The translations under genes were made by a program, and so were the position numbers. Of a stretch of 64,000 nucleotides of DNA, positions 12,243 to 21,625 are shown piece by piece (positions within the stretch are counted from its first letter, which is position 1; each line of letters starts with the position of its first letter). The notes under the pieces were generated by a model. The model was not told the DNA's origin. It saw only the letters and a list, made by a program, of their open reading frames with translations, and did no database searches. This stretch comes from Oscarella lobularis (Eukaryota; Porifera; Homoscleromorpha; Homosclerophorida; Oscarellidae), in NCBI RefSeq assembly GCF_947507565.1, contig NC_089193.1, forward strand, positions 1,167,125 to 1,231,124, written 5' to 3'.

Positions 12243-14392
12243 TTACATAATACAACATCCAGCCTCCTGCTTCTTCTTCTTCTTCTTTTCTCTCTCTGCC
12301 ATCAGCTTTTCGTATTCCTCCAAGTCTTTGAAATAGGAAGGAGGCGGATATTGATTTTCGTCGACGTAGCGCAGATTGTCGCCTTCGAGCAGTTTGAATT
12401 CCGGACGCCGTTGCATCGCCGAGTGGTTGGTTGCAATGAAGTGAAGACACCAGTCGCCGAGCTGTCGAGCATTGTGCATCTGACACGTCAAAAGCAAACC
12501 TAAAAAACGAATGAAAATGCTCGTACTGTAAAAGAGATGCACTGCTATTATACCTATGACGTCAATATCTGCTTCAGCTATGCGATTCGTCGTCGCTCTG
12601 TCGACTTCCTTGGTAATGTAGAGCTCGCAGAGAGTGACGAGACGGGGCAAACAGAACTGATTAGCCACGACGAGAAGACCAACAGAATCAGTGTCTTCAA
12701 TAGGAGCGTGATCAGTGTAGAGATACTCGAGCAAAGCGAGAAAACATTCGAGCGACGTGCTACTAATCTCAACCTAAAAAAGAATGATTCTGAGAGCAAG
12801 CAGGGGGAGAGGGGCTCCTCCTCTTACCTCCTTCGTACGACTTTCCGCAAAACTTCCGCCGAACATTGCCGCCATGACTTCGCATCGAGCCGTCAGCACG
12901 GCCGAGTGAGCCGGCACGACGGTTCCGTCGACTCGAAACGAGACGTCGGCGAGAAGCGATTCGTTGCAGAAGAGCTGCTTCGCGGCGGCGCCGCATCGAT
13001 CGTTGATCCACGTACCGATGCTCGGATTGAGAAAGTCCATGCTGGATTTCGAATTTTGGCATATTTTCGCCAAATTCGGCGCGTCGAACGTCTCCGCCGT
13101 CTTCTCCAAAGCGTCGATGACGTCGTCCGATTCGCCATCCAAGTCGACAACGCCCGTGTAGAGAAAGCGAAGAAATCGCATGAACGTCACAGAGGTAATA
13201 TCATCAGACAGATAGAGAGAAGTAATAGAGGCACTGCCGTTGTTTTTCCTAGAAAGAAAGTTCATATATATGTAGTCTATGTGTGTACATATATATCTCT
13301 TACTTTTCTTCTATGCATTGGAATCCTGGTATCTTTCCTGCGACTATGTCATTGGCTTGGATCGCTTGATTGGCCTTGTATCGCGTTTTGACGACGCCGC
13401 CGCCCGCCGCCGACACGTCGACGGCTCGATCCGACGTCACGTGGAATATGTTTCGAAAGAGTTGAGACGCCGAACACAGGACGACTTTGTGCGCGTAGAA
13501 CGTCTGATTTTCCACGCGAAATTCGACGTCGGCCGACGTCAAATTATTCACCATCGTGCCCCAATCCTCCGCATAGGACGACGTGTGTATATTGATCCAG
13601 GGAGCGTGACGCTCGATTTCGGGCAGGATGGGAGGCTGGGGAACGGGCTCCTCGACTTTGTTCCTTTTGCCACTCCTTTGCCTTTAATTAAAAGAAAATT
13701 ATAATTATAAGTACAGGATATTGACTAATTACTTTCTGGCTGGGCGACACAAAGCGGCTCTCGCAGCGTTGAGAAATACGTGCGAGATGCCGTCCTGAGT
13801 CAGGGCACTGTTCTCATAAAATCCAGCGCATTCTATTGATCAGCACATTTTAGTATACTCCAAGAGATTCTTTTGATTTTTTAATTAATTAAAAAAAACC
13901 TAGTTTCTTTGCCATCTGTTGCCCCTCTTCTCGTGTGACCAATTCCGACGTTCGTCGCGATCCGCCCGATCTCAAATCGATTTTATTCGCGACGAGAATG
14001 ATAGGAGCACCGGGACAGTGATGCCTCAACTCGGGAATCCACTTCGACGCGCAGTTTTCGAAAGACGCCCGAGACACAATCGAATAGCAGAGAAGAAAGA
14101 CGTCCGTCGCAGGATACGACAACGGTCTCAACCGATCGTAATCCTCCTGCCCAGCTAAAAAAACAACAAAAGATGTTAGCGTTGCTAAAAATTTAATTCT
14201 GGTGTTCTTTTCCTTGCCTGTGTCCCAGAAACCCATGTTCACGGGTTTTCCGTCTACCATGACGTTAGCCGCGTAATTGTCGAATACGGTGGGAACGTAT
14301 TCGCTCGGAAAAGCGTTCGTTGTGTAGGAGATGAGAAGGGACGACTTGCCCACGGCGCCGTCGCCGACGACGACTATTTTCAGGTTCTGCAT
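12243..14392 (-). CDS. RHOBTB: RHOBTB-type atypical Rho GTPase with CaaX box
   Basis: Seven or so exons encode an N-terminal Rac-like GTPase domain: P-loop GDGAVGKSS, switch [31 protein letters not shown]. Then come a short Pro-rich linker, a split first BTB domain ([21 protein letters not shown] ... FLRFLYTG), a second BTB domain ([18 protein letters not shown] ... LLEYLYTD) and the C-terminal RHOBTB region ([28 protein letters not shown]). It ends in a lysine run and CCIM-stop, a CaaX prenylation box. RHOBTB proteins act as Cullin-3 substrate adaptors. Human RHOBTB1/2 have a diverged GTPase and no CaaX, whereas here the G motifs look intact, nearer to the Dictyostelium RacA type. The intron splitting DTAGQ (about 14160-14213) begins with GC. 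The stop lies 92 bp upstream of the xanthine dehydrogenase start codon on the same strand. Confidence 0.9.
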
Positions 14393-14655
14393 CGTTAGAG
14401 ACTGGTCTCAGACTACCGATGCAGCCTGCCTTTATGAAGCCCATTGCCCCACACCGAGGTTTTTATACCGAGTTCGGCGAGCTGCTAAAAATAGTAACTT
14501 TAGGCACACGTATGTTCCCGGCTTACTATCGACGTCATAGCTCAAATTTAGACACAGTGTCTCTCTAAAGGTTTATATTGTAACTAATTATCTGCCAATA
14601 CGTATACAAATGACGCAAATATCTGGCGCTACGCATACTGGGCTTGAATTAACTG

Positions 14656-15432
14656 TCATTCATCAGTTGATCCATACTCTTTTTGAGGTTGACTCGTTAC
14701 TGGAACACTGTTGTCTTCATCGACCTCCAGGTCATCGGCTTGAGGCACTTCGCCGGAGCCATCTTCCTGAGGTTTGCACTTGCCGCAACAGCAGCAAAAG
14801 CAGCAGAAGCAACAGAAGCAGAAATAGCAACCAGTAAGAACTCCACAGCAAATGATGAGACCCTACAAAAAAAAGTCCTCATAGCAAATGATAAATAACG
14901 GGAAAACAGCGTCATACCTTGCAAATTTTGCTATTCAGCGCCAAATATAGTCCAACATTCTAAAACAAAACATCTGTTGTCAGAAGTCCGAATTTTTTGA
15001 TGTCCCTGCTTACGTCCTCTCCTATTTGCTCGGCAATTTGCAGACCCCACATGCCATAACTGTCATAAATGGCCTTCTTTTTCTCATCCATTAGAATTGT
15101 CTTCGCTTGATTGATGACCTTGAACCTCTCTGCGGCAGACGGATCGTCAGGATTCTTATCGGGATGATATCTAAGCGCTTGCTGCATGCAAAGATATTAC
15201 AGTATAGATTCGGTCTGGTATGCATCGTATGCGCTCTCGTAGAACCCGCAATGACCTTTCTATATGCTTTCTTGATCTCTTCTTGGGTGGCGTCGGCTTC
15301 GAGACCGAGCGTTCGGTAGAGATTCGTGCTTTCGCGCGGGTCGTCTTTTCTATGGACGTGAGTGAGGAATAGGTGATAAGGATCGAGCGCATGCACGCCC
15401 TACGTTTGCAATCCGGCCTTTTCGTCATCCAT
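14656..15432 (-). CDS. DNAJC5: Cysteine-string protein (DnaJ homologue, subfamily C member 5)
   Basis: The J domain reads [20 protein letters not shown] ... [19 protein letters not shown] with the HPD motif, then the linker [30 protein letters not shown] and the diagnostic palmitoylated cysteine string (about 14 Cys from [13 protein letters not shown] to CCCCGKCK). The protein ends in an acidic tail. It is an Hsc70 co-chaperone anchored to secretory vesicles that protects SNARE proteins. The first exon begins at ATG 15432 ([10 protein letters not shown]) and joins in phase 2 to KDDPREST; this start was chosen because the Met upstream in the next exon's frame sits in intron sequence. It is divergent from DCAF7, with 58 bp between the two start codons. 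Confidence 0.95.
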
Positions 15433-15490
15433 GGCGTTCTCTTCTCTTCTAGCCTAAAGCACGCTAGAGATAGAACAACAACAACACAAC
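15433..15490. promoter_or_regulatory. Bidirectional promoter/5' UTR between DNAJC5 and DCAF7
   Basis: Only 58 bp separate the start codons of the divergent genes. Both 5' UTRs and at least part of the promoter must lie here or overlap the opposite gene. No TATA box is evident. Confidence 0.5.
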
Positions 15491-17016
15491 ATGTCGACGG
15501 GAAAACGCAAGGAAATCTATAAGTACGCCGCTCCCTGGCCTGTATACAGCATGAACTGGAGCATACGACCCGATAAAAGATTTCGACTTGCCTTGGGAAG
15601 CTTCCTCGAAGAGTACAATAACAGAGTAAGCCAAAGAACGAGGCGCGACACCAAATTTCCAAGAGGCGACGTCTCTCTCGCAGGTCCAAATAGTATCTCT
15701 AGACGAAGAAAAGGGCGAATTCACTTTGAAGTCCTGCTTCGAGCATCCCTATCCGACTACGAAAGTCATTTGGATTCCTGATAGTGTATGGGGGGGTATG
15801 GGGACTCTGTTAGATCCATAAAAGAGAGAAGAGAGGGGGACCTTATTAGACAAAAGTTTTGACTATGAGGTTCGGGTGTAGAAAGGGTCCCTGCCTGATT
15901 TGTTGGCAACTGCTGGTGACTATTTGAGAATTTGGAGAGTCGGAGAGTCGGACACGAAATTGGAATGCCTTTTGAATAACGTAAGGGAATGGGGAGAAAA
16001 CGAAAGGGGGAGTTTGAATTTGTAATTTCTAGAATAAGAACTCTGATTTCTGTGCTCCGTTGACGTCATTCGATTGGAACGAAATCGATCCGAATCTCTT
16101 GGGGACATCGAGTATCGATACGACGTGCACCATTTGGGGATTGGAGGCAAGCAAACGGAACAGCAAACGGGTTTTCTCCGAGATAAACTCTTCCGTGTTT
16201 AGACTGGACAGATCGTGGGAAGAACGAATCTCATATCAGGCTTTGTGAAGACCCAGTTGATAGCCCACGACAAAGAGGTATTGTATAGCAGCTAATACAA
16301 GACAACTCGTACAGTCTATACTTTATCTTCAGGTTTATGATATTGCCTTCAGTCGTGCCGGCGGCGGACGAGATCTCTTCGCTTCCGTCGGAGCCGACGG
16401 TTCCGTGAGAATGTTCGACCTTCGGTGCGTCGAAATAGAGAAGGGGGACTGACTATTTATTTATTTATTGACATATGGTGTTAGACATCTTGAGCATTCG
16501 ACGATAATCTACGAAGACGAATTTCATCGAGCCTTGTTGCGTCTGTCGTGGAACAAGCAGGATCCGAATTATCTGGCAACGTTTGCTATGGACGGCCAAG
16601 AGGTCAAGCAAAGAAAAACTAGAGCTATTATTAACTAATTATTAATTAATGGGAGTTCTTTATGTTCAGGTCATTATACTTGATGTCCGAATGCCTTGCT
16701 TCCCCGTCGCAAAACTGAGCAATCACAAGGCCCAAGTCAATGGAGTCGCTTGGGCTCCCCACTCGTCGTGCCACATATGTACAGCAGGTAAATTCGAAAT
16801 GGACGTCTTAGGGCCTATAATTATCATTGTCTTTTCTCTTCAGCTGATGACCACCAGGCTCTGATATGGGACATCCAGCAGATGCCTCGGCCTATCGAAG
16901 ATCCCATACTCGCTTATTCATCGGAAGGCGAAATTAATCAGATACAGTGGGCTTCGACGCAGCCTGATTGGATCGCAATTGGTTATAATAACTTCATGGA
17001 AATACTGCGTGTGTAG
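15491..17016 (+). CDS. DCAF7: DDB1- and CUL4-associated factor 7 (WD40 protein, HAN11/WDR68)
   Basis: Exons encode a near-universal DCAF7 protein: [124 protein letters not shown] and [15 protein letters not shown], ending EILRV-stop. It is a seven-bladed beta-propeller scaffold for DYRK1 and HIPK kinases and a CUL4-DDB1 adaptor. Introns are short (about 45-120 bp). The length matches the family (about 340 aa). The last exon and 3' UTR are duplicated just downstream (17145-17365). Confidence 0.95.
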
Positions 17017-17049
17017 TGGTGGAACCATTTGCAGCATTGTAGCCCTTCT

Positions 17050-17051
<2 letters not shown>

Positions 17052-17089
<38 letters not shown>

Positions 17090-17090
17090 A
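17052..17090 (+). repeat. TAG/GTA trinucleotide microsatellite
   Basis: About thirteen tandem TAG units in the DCAF7 3' UTR. A short remnant (gcagtagtagac) recurs at about 17350 in the duplicated copy. Confidence 0.9.
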
Positions 17091-17144
17091 CGTAAAAATA
17101 AATTACGATAGTGGGACGCCTTCTCTCCGCTGAAATGTACAAAA

Positions 17145-17365
17145 AAATGAATATGTACAGCAGGTAAATTTGGAATGATGCATTACGGACATACTTATTG
17201 TCTTTTCTGTTCAGCTGATGACCACCAGGCTCTGATATGGGACATCCAGCAGATGCCCCGGTCTATTGAAGATCCTATTCTTGCTTACTCATCAGAAGGC
17301 GAAATTAATCAGATACAGTGGGCTTCAACACAGCCTGACTGTAGCACTTCTGCAGTAGTAGACTA
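17145..17365 (+). pseudogene. Duplicated terminal exon of DCAF7
   Basis: From the intron preceding the last exon (ATGTACAGCAGGTAAATT) through [33 protein letters not shown] and ASTQPD, this copies 16770-17040 with a few substitutions. The coding part is then cut: after QPD it jumps to 3' UTR-like TGTAGCACTTCTGCAGTAG, deleting the last 15 codons (WIAIGYNN...EILRV). It cannot encode a DCAF7 C-terminus with an intact final blade. Another 3' UTR-like fragment lies at 18260-18360. Confidence 0.85.
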
Positions 17366-17704
17366 AAAATAAAAGAAGCCAAAGAATTGAATACGTCTGT
17401 TTCAGTACTGGTAAGACTCTGAATAGGCCCGCCAGTTTTTCTCCTAAATTATATCTAACTACATGTACAGACAGCGTTTTATGCGTCGTAGCTAATCAGC
17501 GTGAAGTATAAGACATCAAAGCGGAAAAAGACAATAGAAGCACGGAAAACAAGCATGCACGTCACACTGTTGTTGGTCTTGGGCACCGAAGAGAAAAGAA
17601 CAGAACAAGAGATCAGAACATGCAGAACAGGAGGACAGAACAGAACAGGAGAACAAACCAGATCAGGGTCCAGAACCGAGAACAGAGCAGAACCTAGCCC
17701 GGGG

Positions 17705-17971
17705 TTACCAGCCACACGAACGCAAAAAGTCTATAAAACGGTTGACGTAAGTCTGGCAGTTGAAATTGCACCAGTTGTAGCCTCTGGCGGGGTAATTTGC
17801 ATTGAAGCGAACCACGTCACTTGTATTACAGCAACTACACCCGCTGGCAATAGGTTGGAAATTACTCCATGGTTCAGCGTTCGTCCGAAGTACTCCTGTA
17901 AAGTCAAAAACTGTGCCAAGATACAAGACAGCAGTGTGGCAGGGTCCGTATGGCAAGTGACACGTTTTCAT
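17705..17971 (-). CDS. Small ORF resembling a permuted papain-like (PPPDE/LRAT-type) hydrolase
   Basis: An 88-codon single-exon ORF contains GPCHTAVLYLG near the N-terminus and YNWCNFNCQTYVNRFI near the C-terminus. This His-first, Asn-Cys-Gln-second layout is that of permuted papain-fold peptidases/acyltransferases (PPPDE, LRAT/H-rev107). The assignment rests on motifs only. It could be an exon of a longer gene or a decayed copy. The longer plus-strand frame opposite it (17501-17983) is rich in simple GAACAG-like repeats and looks non-coding. Confidence 0.35.
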   Translation of the reverse strand: MKTCHLPYGPCHTAVLYLGTVFDFTGVLRTNAEPWSNFQPIASGCSCCNTSDVVRFNANYPARGYNWCNFNCQTYVNRFIDFLRSCGW

Positions 17972-18365
17972 GAATCCCTGTAGCGGCCGACAACCGACTA
18001 CCCACTGAGATCGGCACTGAGATCCTACGTAAAAATTACGAGTTCTTAGTTAGTCTACACGTGTAGCTTTTACTGTGGCTGCAAGATCTTAGAAAACACG
18101 ATACATGATCTGAAAGGAGAATCGCAACGAAAATCGTCGCGACGAGCGACCTCATATTACGGGAGCTGTGCCGTGCAAGATACTGACCTTTCGCCACGTG
18201 AACAGTCACGTGGCGAAGGGACGGACATACCCAGGGGCCCCTAATCTGGACATAGATAGAAGAGAGATACTGTGCGTGTAGTGGTTGCAGTATCACGTCT
18301 GTAGTAGCAGACTATAACGGGGCACCGTCTCTCCACTGAAATGTACAAAAAATGAAAAGTAGCGA
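17972..18365. other. Intergenic region with a perfect hairpin and DCAF7 3' UTR fragment
   Basis: This stretch holds an inverted repeat at about 18188-18218: CTTTCGCCACGTGA, a 4-base loop, then TCACGTGGCGAAGG. At 18260-18360 it holds a diverged copy of DCAF7 3' UTR (GTGCGTGTAGTGGTTGCAG ... CTCTCCACTGAAATGTAC). No gene is seen. Confidence 0.6.
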
Positions 18366-19880
18366 TTAAATAGTACTGTGTGCCATTTTGGTCTCAACTT
18401 GTTGTACCAAAGCCTCAAAATACATGAGATTCCTTTCTAAAAAAGAACGACATAAAGAGTGTGACTGATGATCAAACGTGATACCGGGAAGCGTGGCACA
18501 CTTGCATTCGTTTCTCTGAGCTAGAGCGACGGGCATCAACAACTCGAGCGATTCAGCTCTATGGCTCGAATCAGGGTGAGTTGACTGCCACTCCAAGCCA
18601 ATTTCTTCGTTGCTCTGAAACGCACGCCATAGCACAGGTACTTCCCTCACATCGAAACAAGCCTAAAGAAGCAAAAAGGTTGAGAAAGACCGCAGTCCCA
18701 ATCTGACCTTAGCGGCAAACGTTAGACCAACAGCATCCGCTTCGTTTTCTAATTTCCTTGAATAGGGCAGTTTCAATAGCACCTATTTAGAAAAAGATCA
18801 TCAACTGGCCGGCTGCTGTCGTACGTCTGCTTGGTTCTTACAGAGGCTGTCCTCTCGTGAAACCACTGCGTAAAAAAGGCCGCGACGTCGGGAAGAACGA
18901 TCCAAGCAGCAGTCGTTATAATCAACGAAAAGAAGTTTATGAATCGATCTCGACTGGCAGCTTCCCTCTGTGCAAAATACGTTAGATAGTATTTCCTGTC
19001 TGCTCGTCTTTCTACCATGTGCTCAAGCACAGCGTGAGCCATTTCGTGACCGAGAACGCCAGCCAGCATATCGTCCGTCTGCAACAAGTCGAGCATGCCC
19101 GTAAACATTACAATCACACCGTTCTATAAGAAAGCCTTGACGTGAAAATATTCTACTGTCTTCGTCTCTCCTTACCGGCATGACAAAAGCATTCCTGACT
19201 GGACTGTTGATCACTGTAATTTTCCATTCTATCTCTGGAAAACGTTTTGATAATTGATTCGATTCCACTAGTTTGAACGCCATTTTTTTAACTCGTTGAT
19301 GTCGAATGTCGTCGTAATCGAGAAGAGACTCTGGGGAGTAAAAGACGACGTGATCATCTCACCATCCACCCCCCATCCTTTTATTTCGACCTTTGAATTC
19401 GTTGAGTTGAATCGACAGCAAGATATTGGACAAGGAATTTACGTCATCTTTAGACACAGTTATGAACCTGTACGTCACAATGTGTCATGGAATTAATTAA
19501 TCAAAAATAATCTCATTGCTCTCTTACCTCTTTCTTTCGGTGATTGGAGCACTTTCAAGATGATAGCCGTAATATGCGACGGTGAGTCCCGCTGCGCTCA
19601 TTGACGCGTACGCCATTTTTAGGCGATTCTTTCGAAATACCTGCGTTACGCGATTTCGCTTTGCTTCAGGCAATTTTTTCCACGCTCTTTTCAAAAATTT
19701 TCCCCCAAAAAAGGCCACCACTCGATATATAACGGGACCGGTGAGCCAGAAAGCGTTTCGCGAAGACGACACGTGGAAAGGAGAGCGACACGACGTCTTG
19801 GGAAGGAAGATGAGTCTATTTTCGCGAAGAAAATGCCTAAGGAACATCACACACGAAAAGCACAGAGCTACGATGCGCAC
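18366..19880 (-). CDS. OMA1: Mitochondrial metalloendopeptidase OMA1
   Basis: Exons encode an M48-type zinc protease: NSPVRNAFVMPNG, TDDMLAGVLGHEMAHAVLEH with the HExxH zinc site, LPYSRKLENEADAVGLTFA with the third ligand Glu, and WQSTHPDSSHRAE near the C-terminus. These are the hallmarks of OMA1, the stress-activated inner-membrane protease that cleaves OPA1. The N-terminus (about 60 residues, Arg-rich with SFHVSSSRNAFW) looks like a mitochondrial presequence, and a hydrophobic stretch MSAAGLTVAYYGYHL is a possible membrane segment. The start at 19880 is the first Met of the first exon; MFLRHFL a few codons later is an alternative. The C-terminal exon ends ETKMAHSTI-stop. Confidence 0.88.
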
Positions 19881-21625
19881 GCTAGCCTACACATTGCAAC
19901 TCGAAACTTCTCCGGAAGACGCTCGCTGATCGCTGAAAAGGCTGCGTAGGAATTTATTAAGTACGAAAAAATCGAATCAAATGCGTAGTCTACATGCGTG
20001 CATGGACAGACAACTAATTACTGTAGAATCCTTTCTTCGTTGCGGCTTTGCATCTCCTAGCCTTGAATAAGAGTACCTAAGAAAGAGAAAGATAAAATTT
20101 GTTCTATACGCCCGTGTACGTACCTTTTTGTGATGCGTTCGCATCGGCATTAACCAGGCCACACCAACGTGGAGGTTCGAACGCAGTTAGTGGCCCAAAA
20201 ATTTTGGAAGCGAGACCTTGCTTCATAGGCCCAATCACGACCGGTACGGCCTGGATCGAGAACGGCTCTCCCACACCGTCCCCCCGACCGCGTCGTACCG
20301 GGGCCCCAAGGAGGCCGTAGACTTTCGCTTAGATAGGAAGCGAGCCTACCGTGTCGGGAGAGGAATTACAAAGCGCTTACCGAGTCCACCAATTGAGGGT
20401 CAGCGTTTTTTGTCCTGGGGGTCGGGTCATCTTTCAACTATAGATCACTAATCCGAGTGAGGAAATACCACGAGACACTGGGCCCCCACACGTTTCTTTG
20501 GCAGTAAGTGGCAAACCTTAGCCAGACGCCCGCTCAGCTTAACGCAGAACGCCTGACTTCGCAACCCAAGTTGTCCACGACCCTTTCGACCCCCAGTGCC
20601 GATGTAGCGCCGCGAGAAGAACTCGCGCGACGCCCGTCCACTGCGCCTGACAGTTTCAGTGAGCATCGACATAAGACGAAAACGCTTTGATGACCAACAA
20701 TCAGCTTTCCCAGTTCACGATCGACCTCAAAGGTTCAGTCCGTTGACATCCCCCACCCTAGCGCAAGACTGAAGATTGAGCGTTGGTCCGCCGCTTTTAT
20801 ATCGAGCATGATGCAATAGCCAATGATATCATCGATGAGATCATTTCACCAAGGCAACGCTACGCTGATTTGCTGTTGAAATTCGCTCCACCTTTGCACG
20901 TGCTCTTTACGTCACCGAATTCCTTCGATTTGGCGCTGAAAACATGGCGGCTCCTTCTTTTTCGAGCGTTTCGCCGACCACGTGTATTGCGTTTTGCATT
21001 TGAATAAGGACTGCAACGCTTAGACTCATTTCTTTCTTTTTCGTAGGGCCTTCGTTTCGCGCGCGAGCGAAATCCCCGGCTTCGAATCTCACATGGCGAT
21101 TTTTTGTCTTTTCTCCCTCCCTTTTCTTTACCTAGACCATCCGCAACGACGTCTTCAATCAACTAAATCGTCTCGAGACCGCTCGCGAAGGAAAACGAGC
21201 GAGAATCGCGACTAGATGTCGTCCTCGCCGCTCGAAGCCATCGCGAACACGAAGGAACGGCAGGAGAACGACGGAAGAACGACGAACGTCGTCCGATATT
21301 GCCTCGCGTTTGCTCGAATCGACGCGATTTCTATCAACGAAACGATTGTGGCTGACATTTTGGGTTTTTTCTCTCGAAACCGAGCGTTTGGACGAAAATA
21401 TCGCGATTTCAGTTCTCTTTTCGCTAACAATGTGTCGGTTTTTTATAGTTGCGCTGCCAGTTTTCGTTAATTAATGAATAAATGGTTGTGAAATGAAAAC
21501 TGCGGTGTGATCGGTAGACAGGGCTGCTACTATATTGAGTGGGTACCTTCTGTGGGTAAAAAAAACGAAACTATACAAAAGGTATCGCTTCATTCGATCA
21601 AAGACGAAACAAACGACCGTGCAAA
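19881..21625. other. Gene-poor stretch, partly GC-rich, no recognised product
   Basis: No domain is recognised in either strand. At 20090-20330 the minus strand has an open frame (reading GPMKQGLASKIFGPLTAFEP and beyond) with plausible splice sites, but I cannot name it. At 21216-21470 the plus strand has an 84-codon ORF beginning MSSSPLEAIANTKERQEN, perhaps a small single-exon gene. An apparent tRNA B-box (GGTTCGAAC, 20171) is not supported by a cloverleaf. Confidence 0.5.
21216..21470 (+). CDS. Small hypothetical ORF, 84 aa
   Basis: A single-exon frame from ATG to TAA. Upstream GC-rich, CpG-containing sequence (21040-21210) could be a promoter. The N-terminal 30 residues are polar (SPLEAIANTKERQENDGRTT) and the rest is hydrophobic/basic. 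No family is recognised, and it may be spurious. Confidence 0.25.
   Translation: MSSSPLEAIANTKERQENDGRTTNVVRYCLAFARIDAISINETIVADILGFFSRNRAFGRKYRDFSSLFANNVSVFYSCAASFR

Noticed and set aside
12537-13391. 284-codon plus-strand ORF
   Set aside because: It is antisense to the BTB exons of RHOBTB, has an Arg/Asp-rich composition typical of a shadow frame, and contains no domain.
17501-17983. 160-codon plus-strand ORF near the DCAF7 duplication
   Set aside because: The first half is simple GAACAG-type repeat and the second half is antisense to the better-supported papain-like frame.
20161-20190. tRNA gene suggested by a GGTTCGAAC B-box
   Set aside because: No matching acceptor stem, D-arm or anticodon arm could be folded around it.
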